A stretch of 64,000 nt of DNA from Apostichopus japonicus (Eukaryota; Echinodermata; Holothuroidea; Aspidochirotida; Stichopodidae). Below are positions 25,701 to 40,700 of this stretch, piece after piece. The stretch covers positions 25,105,054-25,169,053 of the forward strand of contig NC_092562.1 of the NCBI RefSeq assembly GCF_037975245.1. The letters are read 5' to 3'. Below the pieces are notes generated by a model that saw only the letters and a program-made list of their open reading frames with translations, was not told where the DNA came from and did no database searches. Made by a program: the position numbers and the translations under genes. Within the stretch, counting starts at the first letter, position 1; each line of letters begins with the position of its first letter.

Positions 25701-28700
25701 CAATGGACGTTTTTTTTTTTTCTGAGAAAAGAATAAAGTGTAAACCAATAGTACGGTAGTTAAAAATATTCTTATTTTTAGTGTGTTTTTCTGGGTTTTT
25801 TTGGTGGGGGGGTATTTTTATTTTTTGGGGGGGTGTTTGTTTTTGTTGCTTGCATGCATATACAGTAGTAGTAAAACCTCTCAAGGTATTACTTGTCTGT
25901 TGAACAGTTCTGTATACTCACTTGCTTCACTAGTAAACCAGCCACCTGAATATTGATGCAAATATACCTTTCATTAAAACAGTATTTAGATGATCATATC
26001 ATAAGTAGACTCATTACCATACATGCAACCTATAGGAGCGATTTATGGTTTTATCATTTATGTTATCCTTATGTAGCAAACTTGAGTTTTTCCCCAAAAA
26101 TATTAGCTGTTGAAAAACAAAAGTCTGAATTCTTCTATTAACCTGATTATCTGGGGATAGATCTGTGGTAGTCCAGTCACCTAAATAAGCCACAGAAAGT
26201 AACAACAGTGGGACTCAATTTCAAATTTTCAACAAGAATTAAAAAAATTAACCTTCCCTGAATGAGATAAAGTAAATGTCTAAGTTAACAGTCATAGCTT
26301 AATGTCAACCAATACTTAGAACAAGATTGGAACCAGTGACACCTGGGTTACAAGCCCAGAGGTCATTGGTTCGAACCCCGATCCAGCCACAAGTTTCTTT
26401 GTTCTTTTCCATTGTCTTCGTTCTTTTCCATTGTCTAAAATTTCCCAGTCAGGTTCCATTATTCAGTTACTTATATAATAGTTCACTATGTTAGGAATTC
26501 CCCAAAACATTGTACTATTAATGTAATGACATTCAAAATGATAGAATTGGTGGGGGGGTTGGGAGGGGTGTAGGTGGGAGGGAGCATATCCAATGACTTA
26601 CATAAGGAATAAAGGATTAAGGAAAATAATGGAACCTACACTGAGGGGATGTTGGTTTTAACGGTCTGTAACAGGTACATAACTTTGCATAGAGAAAATC
26701 CTTGAATCTAAGTGACATACTTCACGTCTCTTTCTAACGAGCCTGTGTATCGACTAACAAACCTGTGAATTTGGGATGTTCATATCGGCTTTCAACGTCT
26801 TCACTGCAACTGGGATAGATTCGTTATTCATCTTGTACATTCCTTTCAACACTGAGCCAAAATTGCCCTTGCCTGAAAAATAGAAGAAAGATAAAGAGAC
26901 CGTGAGCCAAAGATCTCGACAAGCAGGGCTATGGTAATTGAGACGGGTCATCAACCGATACTTTAAAATTCAAATACTGTATCTGTTAAAAATATCGCGA
27001 TCTCGAAGACTGACATGTGAAATACAATTTACGTTGGGCAGGTTGTTTAAATTTTATCAAGCAGGTTTCTATGTGGATGGTGAAGATAAGTTAACCTTGA
27101 AATATAACCATGTAAATATAACCATGTAATATAATCTTGCAATATGAGCTTGCAATGTAAACTTGTAATGTAAACTTGTAATGTAACCTTTAAGGACGTT
27201 GGGCAAGTTGTTTAAATGTTATCAAACAGGTTTTGATGTGGGTGGTGAAGATAAGTTAACCTTTAAATATAACCATGTAATATAACCATGTAATATAACC
27301 TTGTAACATGAGCTTGTAATGTAAACTTGTAATGTAACCTTGTAATGTAAACTTGAAATGTAACCTTTAAGGACGTTGGGTAAGTTGTTTAAATGTTATC
27401 AAACAGGTTTTGATGTGGATGGTGAAGATAAGTTAACCTTGAAATATAACCATGTAATATAACCTTGTAATATGAGCTTGCAATGTAAACTTGTAATGTA
27501 AACTTGTAATGTAACCTTGTAATGTAACCTTGTCATATAACCTCAAAGTTCCTCTTTTCTACTTGTAAGTCTATTGCAAGACTCTGACGTGCAATTTCTC
27601 GTCAGGAATGGTTGTCTCAGCAGCGCTGAAAATGTGCCAATTCTCTCATCTTTTAGCAAATAATGGCAATGAAATTTTGACCTATTGAACACAACCTTGA
27701 AAATGATGAGTTTCAATGGCATCTCAGGTTTTGGGAGTCATGGATAACAAATCTTGAAACACATCATTAGAGTATTCATTGAACATACATGCCACAGCAT
27801 CTATAGTTGTAAGGTCACTGCATTTACGGTGCCATAAAAGATTTCCTTCGTTTGGGTTACCCTGTTTGAAATTATTCCCCCATTACCACTGGTTTACCAT
27901 TTACCTCCATTACCTCTTGACATGTTATATTTACCGCCTTTACAACTTAACATTTACCTCCATTACCGCTTGACGTGGTCAATTTACCTCCATTAATGCT
28001 TGAGGTGGTCAATTTACCTCCATTACCTCTTGACGTGCCACATTTACCCCCATTACCTCTTGACGTGCTACATTTACCCCCATTACCTCTTGACGTGCTA
28101 CATTTACCTCCATTACAGCTTGACGTGGTCAATTTACCTCCATTACCGCTTGACGTGGTCTATTTACCTCCATAACCGCTTGGCGAGCTACAGTTACCTC
28201 CATTACCGCTTGACATGGGTCAATTTACCTCAATTATCGCTTGCCGTGGTCAGTTTACCTCCATTACCGCTTGACGTGCTACATTTACCTCCATTACCAC
28301 TTGATGTGGTACATTTACGTCCATTACCACTTGATGTGGTACATTTACCTCCATTACCACTTGATGTGGTACATTTACCTCCATTACCACTTGATGTGGT
28401 ACATTTATCATATTGTCTACACACTTGCCAACAACCCACATAAATCTGCTATTTGCTATGTACACAATTAATATATAAACCTGGGACAAAACTCACCCAA
28501 TTTGTCTCCAAGAATCAAATAGTTCCTGTCCAGGGTCTTGGTGGTATTTATTTTAGCAACCCTGTCATAAATCTTCTCCTGGTCGTTCATGCCGTACTCC
28601 TTGTCGTCCATAACGGGTGGACCCTGGGCACTCTGAGGTGTGGCAGATGCTTCTATTGATAGGACCAAACAATTGAAAGAAGTTATACAAAACTATTATT

Positions 28701-31700
28701 GAAAAAAGAAAAACATTGTCATTCACCAGAATCAACTTAATGTCTGTCTCTGCCATTGTTACTAGAAATCCTCTACAATCTATCAAAACTACTGGAGATC
28801 TTCAAACTGCCAATCACCTCTGAAACTGCAAAATTGGCTTTAGAAGCAAATAACAAGACAATCAAAGATAGTTATGTGTCTGCTAAATATAATTACCAGT
28901 TTTTTGAGAGAATGAAAAAATTATCATTTTTCCTGATAAACAAAAGATTGCTTTAGGGTCCATGTCAATAGAACTAAGAGCCCAAGGGCACTTTGGTTCC
29001 TTGCTTGTAAGGAATATTTACAAGGGGAGCAGCACTGTTTTAAAATTGTTATGTGGTCCGATGTACACAGACAATATTATTGCCAAAAATATCACAAATC
29101 CACTGTTGGGTCCTTTTGAGAACCTGTTGAGGACCAGGTGTCTGATATGAGCAAGAGTTGGCTCTTTTTACAGAACTCACAGAATCATCCGAACTATCAA
29201 AAAGCAAGGAATCAAAAACTGCAGCAGCTGCAGGTAGCTGCAGGCAGTTGCAGGCAGCAAGGCTGCATCTATATCAAACAATGGAGATTCTCTCTGCAAA
29301 CCATCTGTGCCAATTGTGTGAAAATGCAGAGCACTTACTACTCAGCCAGGCTCTCATTTTGCACATGTCCAGTGTCTTTATTTCACTAAATAAGTTTGGC
29401 GCAGCAAAGTGGTATAATTCTAAAATGTCAGTGTATGTAAAGACAGAGTGCTATTTGTGTGAGGACAGGTAGGTTATCTAGGGAAGTAAATCAAAGCTGT
29501 TTACAAGTGACCTAAAATGGGACTCCCACCTCCCCCCCCCCAAAAAAAAAAACCCATTGATAATATTTCCCAATGGATTCTGCTGTACCTGGATCAGGTA
29601 GCTCTGGTTCCTCCCAGTTACCATGCTCGATGCTGTGACGAAGATCTCCATTTCTGTGAGGTGGAATGACGGGTGGTGGGTTAAGCGGGATCGCAGGAAC
29701 CTCGTCTGGTAGTTTGGAGTAGTATTCCGCCTTGTTCATTAACGGGTTCTGAGAAAGAGATATGGACAAAAATATTATCGGTAAGAAATGAGACTCTGGG
29801 ATACTTCAACATGAAACAAAACTAGACAGTCTTTAAAATGAATGCCATCCAAGGGAGTGGAAGGGTAACGGAGATGGGGAGAGGGATGAGGGAGGGGAGG
29901 GGGTACAAGGTTCCAAATTTGAGCAATGTTACTCAAATTTGCTACAATTTTAAGTTTCCAAAGTGACCTCCTTCCTAGAGGTTGTTAGTCTCCAAAATCT
30001 CTCTGAGACATCAAGGAATATGTCACAGGGCAAGTAAATATCTCACGATTATTAAAATATATATTTTTCAAATGGTTATGGTGCAAAATTTACGACAACC
30101 CTCTTGTTTCACGAGGATAGTCTGCGCTGTTTTAACAAAACAAAAAAACAAAACAATTCTGACAATTTTTCCCACGCTGCATCCATTGTTCAAGGCATTT
30201 AAAAAAAATCCTTGTTCATATTGACATAGATCTTTCGGTTTCTGTAGAGTTGCAAAGCTAGAAGCCTTGCATTTATGACCATGACGGGAAACAGGAGATT
30301 GAGCTTCAAAACAGAAACTTATTAAAACAGTCATTGGTTAATTATTAAACTTTTCAACTCCGTTCACCCCAGGGTCATTATTTATCGTCATAGGAGACTC
30401 CACACTTCCACCCACTTTAATAAGGACGATTGTCTTTTCCTATTGCATTCATTCTAATTCATTATTTGCTAATAAAGCAATTCCATACGTTTCCCAGAAA
30501 ACCAACAAGGAAATGTAATCCTGGGATTCCAAAGAGGTTCGGATATTTGTACAGTAGAAACAAGCTTAGTACCTGTCCTCTTCACAGCAATTTATAGCAA
30601 TGACTGGTAGCGACCATAAAGGATGCACAATGTTACATACTTAGGTTACCAGTTCCACTACATCTAGAGATCTGCTAAGATGAGTGTGCTCATGTTATTA
30701 GCAGACCGGTATCAATGAAAGGAAGCAAAGTAACATAGACACTACATGTTGATGAGGTGACCCAAAGTTACCAACCTCTCCAGGAGGCGATGGAGGCGGT
30801 CTTCCTGGGGGCAGAGCACCCCCTGGCTCCATGGATACCGTCCTCCCTGGTGACCTTCCACCTGCTGTTCTGGTCTGCACTGGATTGGCTGTGTAGAGAG
30901 TAGATAAAACAAAAAGACACACATCAGTTTCAAATTTAAATAGCATTTTATGGTTAGAGCTGAGTATCCCTATCTTTCACTTTATACAAATTGAAAGAGT
31001 TTTCTTTTCAAAAAAGTCCTTTGTCTGGGAAGTATTCTTAAATATTATGGTCTGATGATATTATACTGATCCTAGAGTAGGCTTTTCAATTCCTCTTCTG
31101 TCCTGTCCGTGGATACCAATCCCACTCTACCTTCCCATCAGCTCCCATTTTCTTTGGTCAGCTCTGCATTTTGACCCGTTGCCTCCCCTTGAAAGTTCAG
31201 ACCAACCGTTATTGGCAGCACTAATGGCTTACTTTCTTTCTTGTTTTGTAGTCGACATTAATGTCAAACCTGACAAATGTGCATTTAAAGCTATATCAAT
31301 AGATTCCGCGTTACATTTATAGTTGTACTGTAAGACAAAGTACATATGGTAGGAGTGATATATCATTATCAATAGCATATCTACATGACGTTTTTTTTTT
31401 TTTAACGTGGAAATGGACACATTTACTAGTTATACAAATACACTGCTGTTGGTATATAGGGCCTATATCTGGGTCATTTCATAAATTAATGGTCCACTTT
31501 GTCACAACGTTGATGTACCTGCAACACTGTCAACTAATATAGGTATACAAAGTTATCTAGTAAAATAACGTAGCAAAAATATGATTTTTATTCCGTTGCT
31601 CAATGCTCACGACATGTCACTTCATTACAGATTTGTAAATCCCTTATTAAATCAAAAAATTTTGGAAACTAAAAATGGCAAAACATTGTTTTCTCTTGTG

Positions 31701-34700
31701 TGTTACTACTTTTTACTCAAAGCCGAAGCGAATAAATCTGGTCACACATACTGAATCAATGCATGTTGCTAAGTTCTTCAATACCGCCCACATTCCTTTC
31801 GGGAAACATTTTTTACTGTAGTTTTGATTACACTATTCAATATTTGTTGGTCCAATTGACTAGTCTGTCCATCTGTCCAGTTTGAATGTGTCCTGTCTTC
31901 AGTTAAAAGCTTGCCTTAGAAGAAGAAAATCCAGCTAGGATCCAAACGTCAGATGCCCCCACTGTATACATAATTTAGCTACACAGGCTTCTTGCAGAAG
32001 ATGAACAGTTCATTGACTTTTGGTTCTCTCTTGAACTAAATCACAACAGATTTAAAAAATATCATCCAAAACTTGGCTCACCTGAGTCATTGGGATGGAT
32101 GAAAATTCCTACTGTTTATACAACTGAAAAATGCTAGTAACCTGTTGTTTTTTTTGTCTTTTTTAACATATTTTTATATATTTTATATGTTTATTATATA
32201 CAATATCATATAATATTATATTATATAATATTATATATTATATTTGTAATATACTTTTGTTATTTATTATATATATATATTTATATATCTTTATATATAA
32301 AACGTTTTTTTTATAAAATGTATTTGACTTTTCTCTTCTTGATCCTCGATGATCCTGATTACACAGTACTTTAGTATTTTTATATATTTTATATTTTTAT
32401 TATATACTATATTATATAATATTATATTATATAATATTATATATTATATTTGTAATATATTTTTATTATTTATTATATATATATATTTTATATATCGATA
32501 TATTTTTATATATCAAACATTTATTTTTTATAAAACGAATTTCGCTTTTCTCTTCTTGATCTTCGATGATCCTGATTACAAAGTACTTTAGTGAAAACAC
32601 CGAAAATGTACTTGCTGTGCGATTTAACTTTTTGCAATTCTAAATGAGATTAATAATCATCATTAACCATAAATTTGTATTATTTATTGTTGCATAATGC
32701 TAATCTCATTTTCATCCAAACAAATCCCTATTTGGATAAACATTTCTGATGGTCCATAATTGGCTGTTTATGTCCTTCTAGGAGTAAGAAATCTCTTTTT
32801 GAGATAAATCTTAGAAATTTTGAAGAAAAAGTTATACCAAAAGATATCTGATGGACATAAACAGCCAATTATGCATCAGATATCTTTTGGTATAACTTTT
32901 TCTTCAAAATTTCTAAGATTTATCTCAAAAAGAGATTTCTTACTCCTAGAAGCTCATTTGACAGAGATGCAGTTGAAGAACATTAAAAGTCACAAGATAT
33001 ATCTTATCTACCCAGTCAGAATGAGTTTATAATTGAATAAATATTGATCAGTCTCGCTAGAGACAGAGAGATAAAGACTTCCTGCCATAGTCGGATTCAT
33101 CCCTACGTAGTTCCCTACCGATATATTCCCTTAAGCTTGATTAAAACGTTCATGGATAAGACTAGCAAATTACTCTTACAGTAGCAGGATAAACTCACAA
33201 TATGAGTCACCAGTTCCCAGTAAAATATACAATATCAAGTTTGCAATAAGCCAGACGACGTTCGGTTTTGGAACAGATTAAAAAAAAAAAAAATCTTTTT
33301 CTTTTGGTTCTTGAAGTCATTAGTCACGGATGACTTTCTGTAGAGCTTGACGACTCGCCAGATTGCTCTCTGCAGACTGGAGTTACCGTGATTGCAACCT
33401 AAATGTTGTCCCAGCAGCACCCGACAACGAAACTTTGTCTTTTTTTAAAAGATCGTTCATTTGTGTTAAATGTTACCTACTGTATCATGATACATAATGC
33501 ATAATTTGGCTGGTAGAAGTAAAAGAAAGGTCCATTGACCGACAGAGACCAATTGCTAAGGGTGTATGGACCTAAAAGGGTTCACATTTCACTCCAGATA
33601 TGATAGAGGGAGTGCTGATGTGATGGGGAGACAGGTTACTAATAGCAACTGAGACATTAAATGTAAATATTTGTAATGTAGGAGCCCTGTTAAGTTGCTG
33701 ACTGACAACTCCTTTTGCTCAATATAAAAACAAATTATGAAGAATTATATTATAAGTTAGCTATTGTAACCAGGTTTCCACTCACATGTATTCTCAAAAC
33801 AGTTTGATAAAAGTTGCCACCAAAACCTGTCAAGGAATTTGAATTAACCCATATAGAAATATTGACCATGCATCCCGTTCCGATACTGCCATACAGAATT
33901 TTGACAAATACATCTTTTATTTATGTCACCAATCTTTTTACCAAATTAAATGTGGCACCCGTAAAAGGTGAAGTTTATATCACTTAAACACAATTGCTCT
34001 TTCATAAAAATAAAAAAATAAAAGATCAAGAAAAAAAGGTAAAATTGTCAGACACAAATCAAATTATTTCACTGGATGGAGCTCTATGAAATTTATGAAA
34101 TTTTTTAAAGATTGCTCCTGCTATCTTCTTTCGCATTGAAACCTGAGAGCCAAAATATCAAACAATGTAGGCAATTATGTCATAATTTTGTCAAAAAAAC
34201 TGTCAGGGATGGTGCCAGGCTATATTAAATTACAGGTTTTGATAGTCTAGATGAGTGACAATGCCTCAATTATCTGACAATCATTTACCTGGAACAACTG
34301 ATAAGCCATCTGGCTGAAGGCATCTGGCAATATATTTTGCATCAAAGGAGTGTGTCAAACCATTGGTGAAAATTTACAGGGTTTTCATACACTATATATA
34401 TGCAAGGGCAAGGGTTCTCGTCGTTTGCACTTTCCAGTAGCTCTCTGGGTCTCTGGGTACACAGTGGTTACAGATTTTGGTTACAGATATCAGTGTACTT
34501 AAAGAAACAAATGAGACTGTGTTCCATCCATGATCATGGAAGTATTATCCTATGGTTTCATTGTTAGGCAGTATGATTGGTAATAACTTCAGCTAGTGAC
34601 ACATGCCCCTCTATACCTCTCTTCCCACCACCCCACTCTACCACCCTTCCCCCCAAAAAAAAAAAAACTCCCCCCCATCTACTATTTAAGTACTAAAAAT

Positions 34701-37700
34701 AAAATAAAAAAATCATAAAAAAAAAAACCTCTTTAAAATTAACACATTAACCTCTCTCTCTTCTCTTAGAACCTCCTTGCAATTTGTTTTTCTTCTTTGA
34801 ACTTTTTCCATAAATCAAATTTTCTATCAATTGTAACACGATCAGTACACTATATCTACTGTGAACGAGTTATTTGCAGACATGCACGCACGCAACAGAA
34901 TTTGATGATACACGAAGGCTACTTTAATAAAGCTGTAGGGAGTACACTCCCAGACTCTTGTGGGAAATTACAACAGATTTTGTCTTTTCTGAGTCACACA
35001 CGACTTCCTGCGTTACGTCAGCGTTGGATCAAATGACACTTTTATATAGAAAGATCTCGTACGTAGGCAAGAAGATTCGTGAAGTGTTTATAAACGTCAG
35101 TGACGTTACTACAGCAGCTGGTAAACCGTAGCAAGTGTTTATAATTATCATGCACGGTGGCAGGACCGGTGCTGTGGTTATACAGGCCCAGCGGTTATTC
35201 AGGCCCAGTGGTTTTACATATCCTTCTGTGGTACAGGCCCTTCGGTTATAAAGGCCCTATGGTTATACAGACACTGCAGTTGTACAGGCCCAGTGGTTAT
35301 ATCTACACACCCTGTCATTACACAGGCCAATTAAAGTGGTTACAGGTATTGCGGTTATACAAACCCACAGGTTAGACAGGCCAAGCGGTTATTACAGAAA
35401 CTGCAATGTCAGCATGACTCTGTTCCTCATAATCAGATGACTCACAGCTAGACCATCTGTAAGGCATTGCAAACACCCTTAAATATACACAAAGGATTTT
35501 TTCTTAAGGGCACCTTTCATACGAGGTGGAATAATTGCCAATGATCATAAACGTTACCATCCATAAAAAGTTTCCTGACTGTTAATCAAAGATCTCTTCC
35601 TTTTATCAAACCACTGACGGTAGAGTGTAACGTTACTTACTTATTCATCAGAAAATTTGTAACGTATTCATGTGAAAAGACAATGACAATTATTTATCCC
35701 TCTCTAACCAATAGATATCCTTTTGATAAGAATTTGGTTAGTATCAACTGCTTCTGGACAGACAAAAAACCATTCCCAAGCAATGTCAAATAAGGAAGTC
35801 AACCAGACAGATGAAGTATTGACCACAGAGTGTACCATGCACTGTGCACCTTTATATACACATGTACAGTATGTATACGAGTATATATAGATTCGAACCT
35901 GGGCCTCCAGCTTTATATATGGACACCCTAATAAATCTATATTCCCTCTCCCATAAGATCTAATATCCCAGCATGAAAATGCATCTTTCATACCAATGGC
36001 ATTGAGGCCATGTTGATATAATATTGTCTAATGGCTTTGTTGTTGTATATACTACAACAGGGATTAATTATTTTTTAACCAGTCTAAGTGTGTGTACACT
36101 ACACACCTGATCAGTGCAAGATCGTGGGCCGGTTTCTCTATTAGGCGGACAGAATTGCAATCTTTTCACGCATGAATTTGACCCACAAAGGTCATCCAGG
36201 GGGAACACGCTTCCAATATCATTAATTACACATTCAGTAACAAGCACGGATCACTGTTTATCGTGCTCCATACATCCGATCAATCTTTCAGTGACATGTA
36301 AAAAATATAAAAATATTTAAAAAGTCCTAAGAAAAAAGTCAAGCAAAGCTATACGGTACTAATCCAGCTTCAAACAAAATAAAAAAAATAAAAATCATAA
36401 ATTCCATCCGTTCAATAGTAAAATTGAAGATTCAAATGTTGCCAGTTGTCACATATACACCTGTTCGAACAGAGAAAGTCACAAAAAAAGACTTGAGTAT
36501 ACGGACATTTAATGTTAACATGATTTTATCACTGGTGACAACAACAACAATTCAACACAACGACTATCCATTAAGACTAACACATAAAATTACCTTCTTC
36601 TCCTCTTAATATATACTCCTCATTCTAATTCTTAATTAAAATAAACTGTAACAGTGACCATTGGACTTTGTGATTTATAATTCAGCTAATTTAAAGAAGC
36701 AGGAAAAACTGAAGCAGGAAATAAGCGTTCGATCAGTTGCAGAAAGAAGATTATACATCTATAAGATTTTCTTGGCATCGATACAGAAAATGACATTTTA
36801 GGGAACGTTTTACGCTGTTTTATTTGTACTTGTGAGAAAGCAAAATAAATATATGTATCTTTATAGACTTTATTTATTATTAATCTATTATTAATCTATT
36901 AACAGACCTCTCTTCAATTCCTGCTGACATTGATAATAAATTGTTTCATCTCTAGAACATCACTGCTTATGCATTGACGTCTGACCGTAGACGCTGTACA
37001 TACTTACCCAGTTAATGTTTAACAAACTGTTTCTATTGAATGAGTTAGTACTGAAATATATAAAGCAAAATAAGCAAAAAGTGAGTCTGTGAAATCGTGT
37101 GACTTCAAGTTATGATTATACATACATATAAACTTATATTCTTATATATGTATTATATTAATATATTTCTTATGTTCTATTTCTTATATATTCTCCTAAC
37201 TTATATATATTTATACATACATACATACATATTTGTGTTGTTTGTGTGTGTGGCAAATAACTTATTCATTGGGCAATACAAATAATAAAGTTAATAAAGT
37301 TAATTTCCTCTCCTTTCAATATGAATCTTTAGGATGTTATGTATACAGAGTCTCAACAATTGTTGTTTTAATTTAGCTCAGAAACTGTCCTAAATGAGCT
37401 GCACTTGAAAAGTACTTACACTAAGGTTATAAATGTAGTATATATAATAGAGGAATTAATACAGTGTCAAAGTTAAAATTTGCTTTGCAGCAAAATATGA
37501 ATTTGTTGCCAATGCGGTATATGTACTGTATGCCTACACTACATGTAACATAATTTTAGCTAATATCTGTCATCTTTCAACACATATTGATAAATTTCTC
37601 TCAGTCAATCTTGATTCTGTATATTTTGGACTTATAAATACATTATTGTAAGCAGCAATTAGAACATTTACAGTACATATAAAGGTGAACTTACACATGT

Positions 37701-40700
37701 ATCAAGACACTTACACAGTTTGCATAAATATATACTATACTGTATGTGCTATTATAGAGTATATCTACTATATGTACATATGTGTGGATGAACCATATAT
37801 AAAGTGTTGAAAAGGATATGCAATACTGATTGTATGACATAGATGTGTGCATCGATCATAGACAGGATGGTGTTTTATATGCCTGTGTAAAGTACAGTAT
37901 TTCACATAGCATTATATCTGCTCTATGCATCTATGTGTGGATGAACCCTATACAGTGTGTATGACATGGATATGTGCAACTATAGATGCATGTAGAGACA
38001 GGATGGTGTTTTATGTGCCTGTGTAAAGTATTTCACACTGTACAGCATTATATCTGCTCTATGCATCTATGTGTGGATGAACCCTATACAGTGTGTATGA
38101 CATGGATATGTGCAACTACAGATGCATGTCGAGACATGAAGGTGTTTTATGTGCCTGTGTAAAGTATTTCACACTGTACAGTATTATATCTGCTCTATGC
38201 ATCTATGTGTGGATGAACCCTATACAGTGTGTATGCCATGGATATGTGCAACTACTGATGCATGTCGAGACATGAAGGTGTTTTATGTGCCTGTGTAAAG
38301 TATTTCACACTGTACAGTATTATATCTGCTCTATGCATCTATGTGTGGATGAACCCTATACAGTGTGTATGCCATGGATATGTGCAACTACAGATGCATG
38401 TTGAGACATGAAGGTGTTTTATGTGCCTGTGTAAAGTATTTCACACTGTACAGTATTATATCTGCTCTATGCATCTATGTGTGGATGAACCCTATACAGT
38501 GTGTATGACATGGATTTGTGCAACTACAGATGCATGTCGAGACATGAAGGTGTTTTATGTGCCTGTGTAAAGTATTTCACACTGTACAGTATTATATCTG
38601 CTCTATGCATCTATGTGTGGATGAACCCTATACAGTGTGTATGCCATGGATATGTGCAACTACAGATGCATGTCGAGACATGAAGGTGTTTTATGTGCCT
38701 GTGTAAAGTATTTCACACTGTACAGTATTATATCTGCTCTATGCATCTATGTGTGGATGAACCCTATACAGTGTGTATGCCATGGATATGTGCAACTACA
38801 GATGCATGTCGAGACATGAAGGTGTTTTATGTGCCTGTGTAAAGTATTTCACACTGTACAGTATTATATCTGCTCTATGCATCTATGTGTGGATGAACCC
38901 TATACAGTGTGTATGCCATGGATATGTGCAACTACAGATGCATGTCGAGACATGAAGGTGTTTTATGTGCCTGTGTAAAGTATTTCACACTGTACAGTAT
39001 TATATCTGCTCTATGCATCTATGTGTGGATGAACCCTATACAGTGTGTATGCCATGGATATGTGCAACTACAGATGCATGTCAAGACATGAAGGTGTTTT
39101 ATGTGCCTGTGTAAAGTATTTCACACTGTACAGTATTATATCTGCTCTATGCATCTATGTGTGGATGAACCCTATACAGTGTGTATGACATGGATATGTG
39201 CAACTATAGATGCATGTAGAGACAGGATGGTGTTTTATGTGCCTGTGTAAAGTATTTCACACTGTACAGCATTATATCTGCTCTATGCATCTATGTGTGG
39301 ATGAACCCTATACAGTGTGTATGACATGGATATGTGCAACTACAGATGCATGTCGAGACATGAAGGTGTTTTATGTGCCTGTGTAAAGTATTTCACACTG
39401 TACAGCATTATATCTGCTCTATGCATCTATGTGTGGATGAACCCTATACAGTGTGTATGACATGGATATGTGCAACTACAGATGCATGTCGAGACAGGAA
39501 GGTGTTTTATGTGCCTGTGTAAAGTATTTCACACAGCATTATATCTGCTCTATGAATCTATGCTTGGATGAATCTATGCGTGGATGAATCTATGCGTGGA
39601 AGAACCCTTCAGTGCGTACAGTTCATGTACAAATATGGAAATAAACTTTGTAATTTAATAAAGTATTAGTTATAACATTAGTTAATATTCCAAATTTATA
39701 CAAATGTTAGTCTACCAATACAAGCTATTGATATATGCCACTCAAATGTTAGAATCTATATGAAAGAGATAAAATGAAAGAAACAAATTACTGTTGGCAG
39801 TATTTGTTCTATTAAGATCAGAAAAATGTATCTACTGTACCATGTTACATCTACAAGGTGTATATAAACAAACGTGAGTACAGTAGGTTAGTTGAGGAGG
39901 GAGAAACATTTGAACTTTTTCTAGCAGAAAAGTCTTGAAGCTATAGTTTATGAAGGTTACCGCCACACAAGTTTCCTAATAAAGTATGGTAACATGTATA
40001 CTGTATATGACAGATCAGGTATGGGTTAGAGATCTTCTAAGGTTTGGGATGTAAGAAAATAAACTACGGCGGAAAATATTCAGGTTAAAAGAAACATTTC
40101 TACAGTGTATGTGTGATATATGGTGGGTAAGGGACATGGGTGCAATTTACCAAAAACAAAATTTTAAAAACTGGCCTTTTCTAGCAAGAATTATCCTAGC
40201 AGCTTTACTATATGACAAAATATTATTTTTGTGTCACTTTGTTTACTTTTTATTATTTTTCATATAAAATTGTAAAATACACTGATGTGTGAAAGGTGCA
40301 AAAAATCTTGCATAATGGCACTACAAAAAGAAACAAGATGGCCACAAACATGTTTTAAACTCCTTTAATTGAAACAATATCATTTAGGCATCTGGCAATT
40401 ATTCATTTGTGTGACCAATATGTGGAGCCTTAATTTAATACAGTAAGTTATTATCCTAAAGTTATTAACCTAACTAGGAGTAGACTCCCTGAAATTCTTG
40501 CCTGAAATTTTTGTGGCTATCTTCTGTCACCAAACAGGATCTCTTTAAATACTCTATTCCAAAGAATTCACCAAACCACAAAATTCTTGCATTTTGATAT
40601 TATTACAAAGTCCCTTCCTTATCCAATTTGAATTTAACAGGATACCACCGCAACGACTATATATATAACATAAATCACCTAGGCAATAAATTTATCACAA

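Larger units (their letters stand above)
22478..26762 (-). other. SYK intron 9
   Basis: This 4.3-kb intron contains the SINE at 23384 and the 42/32-bp array at 24957, plus poly(T)/poly(G) runs near 25711-25835 and a tRNA-like B-box relic at about 26310-26390. No further exon was recognised. Confidence 0.7.

Noticed and set aside
26310-26390. tRNA-like sequence with ggttcgaacccc and a possible anticodon arm
   Set aside because: No convincing acceptor or D arm could be paired. It is more likely a SINE or tRNA relic. A similar weak relic lies at 53100-53165.
27947-28443. Long frames on both strands over the 30-bp array
   Set aside because: A 30-bp period keeps any stop-free frame open. There is no independent coding evidence.
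29138-29472. Overlapping frames with a gcagctgcag-rich stretch
   Set aside because: Frames are driven by the short gcaggtagctgcaggcag repeats, and there is no splice evidence on either strand.
38093-39091. Series of 60-codon frames repeating every 136 bp
   Set aside because: They are the same frame in each minisatellite unit, not joined in phase and with no known motif.
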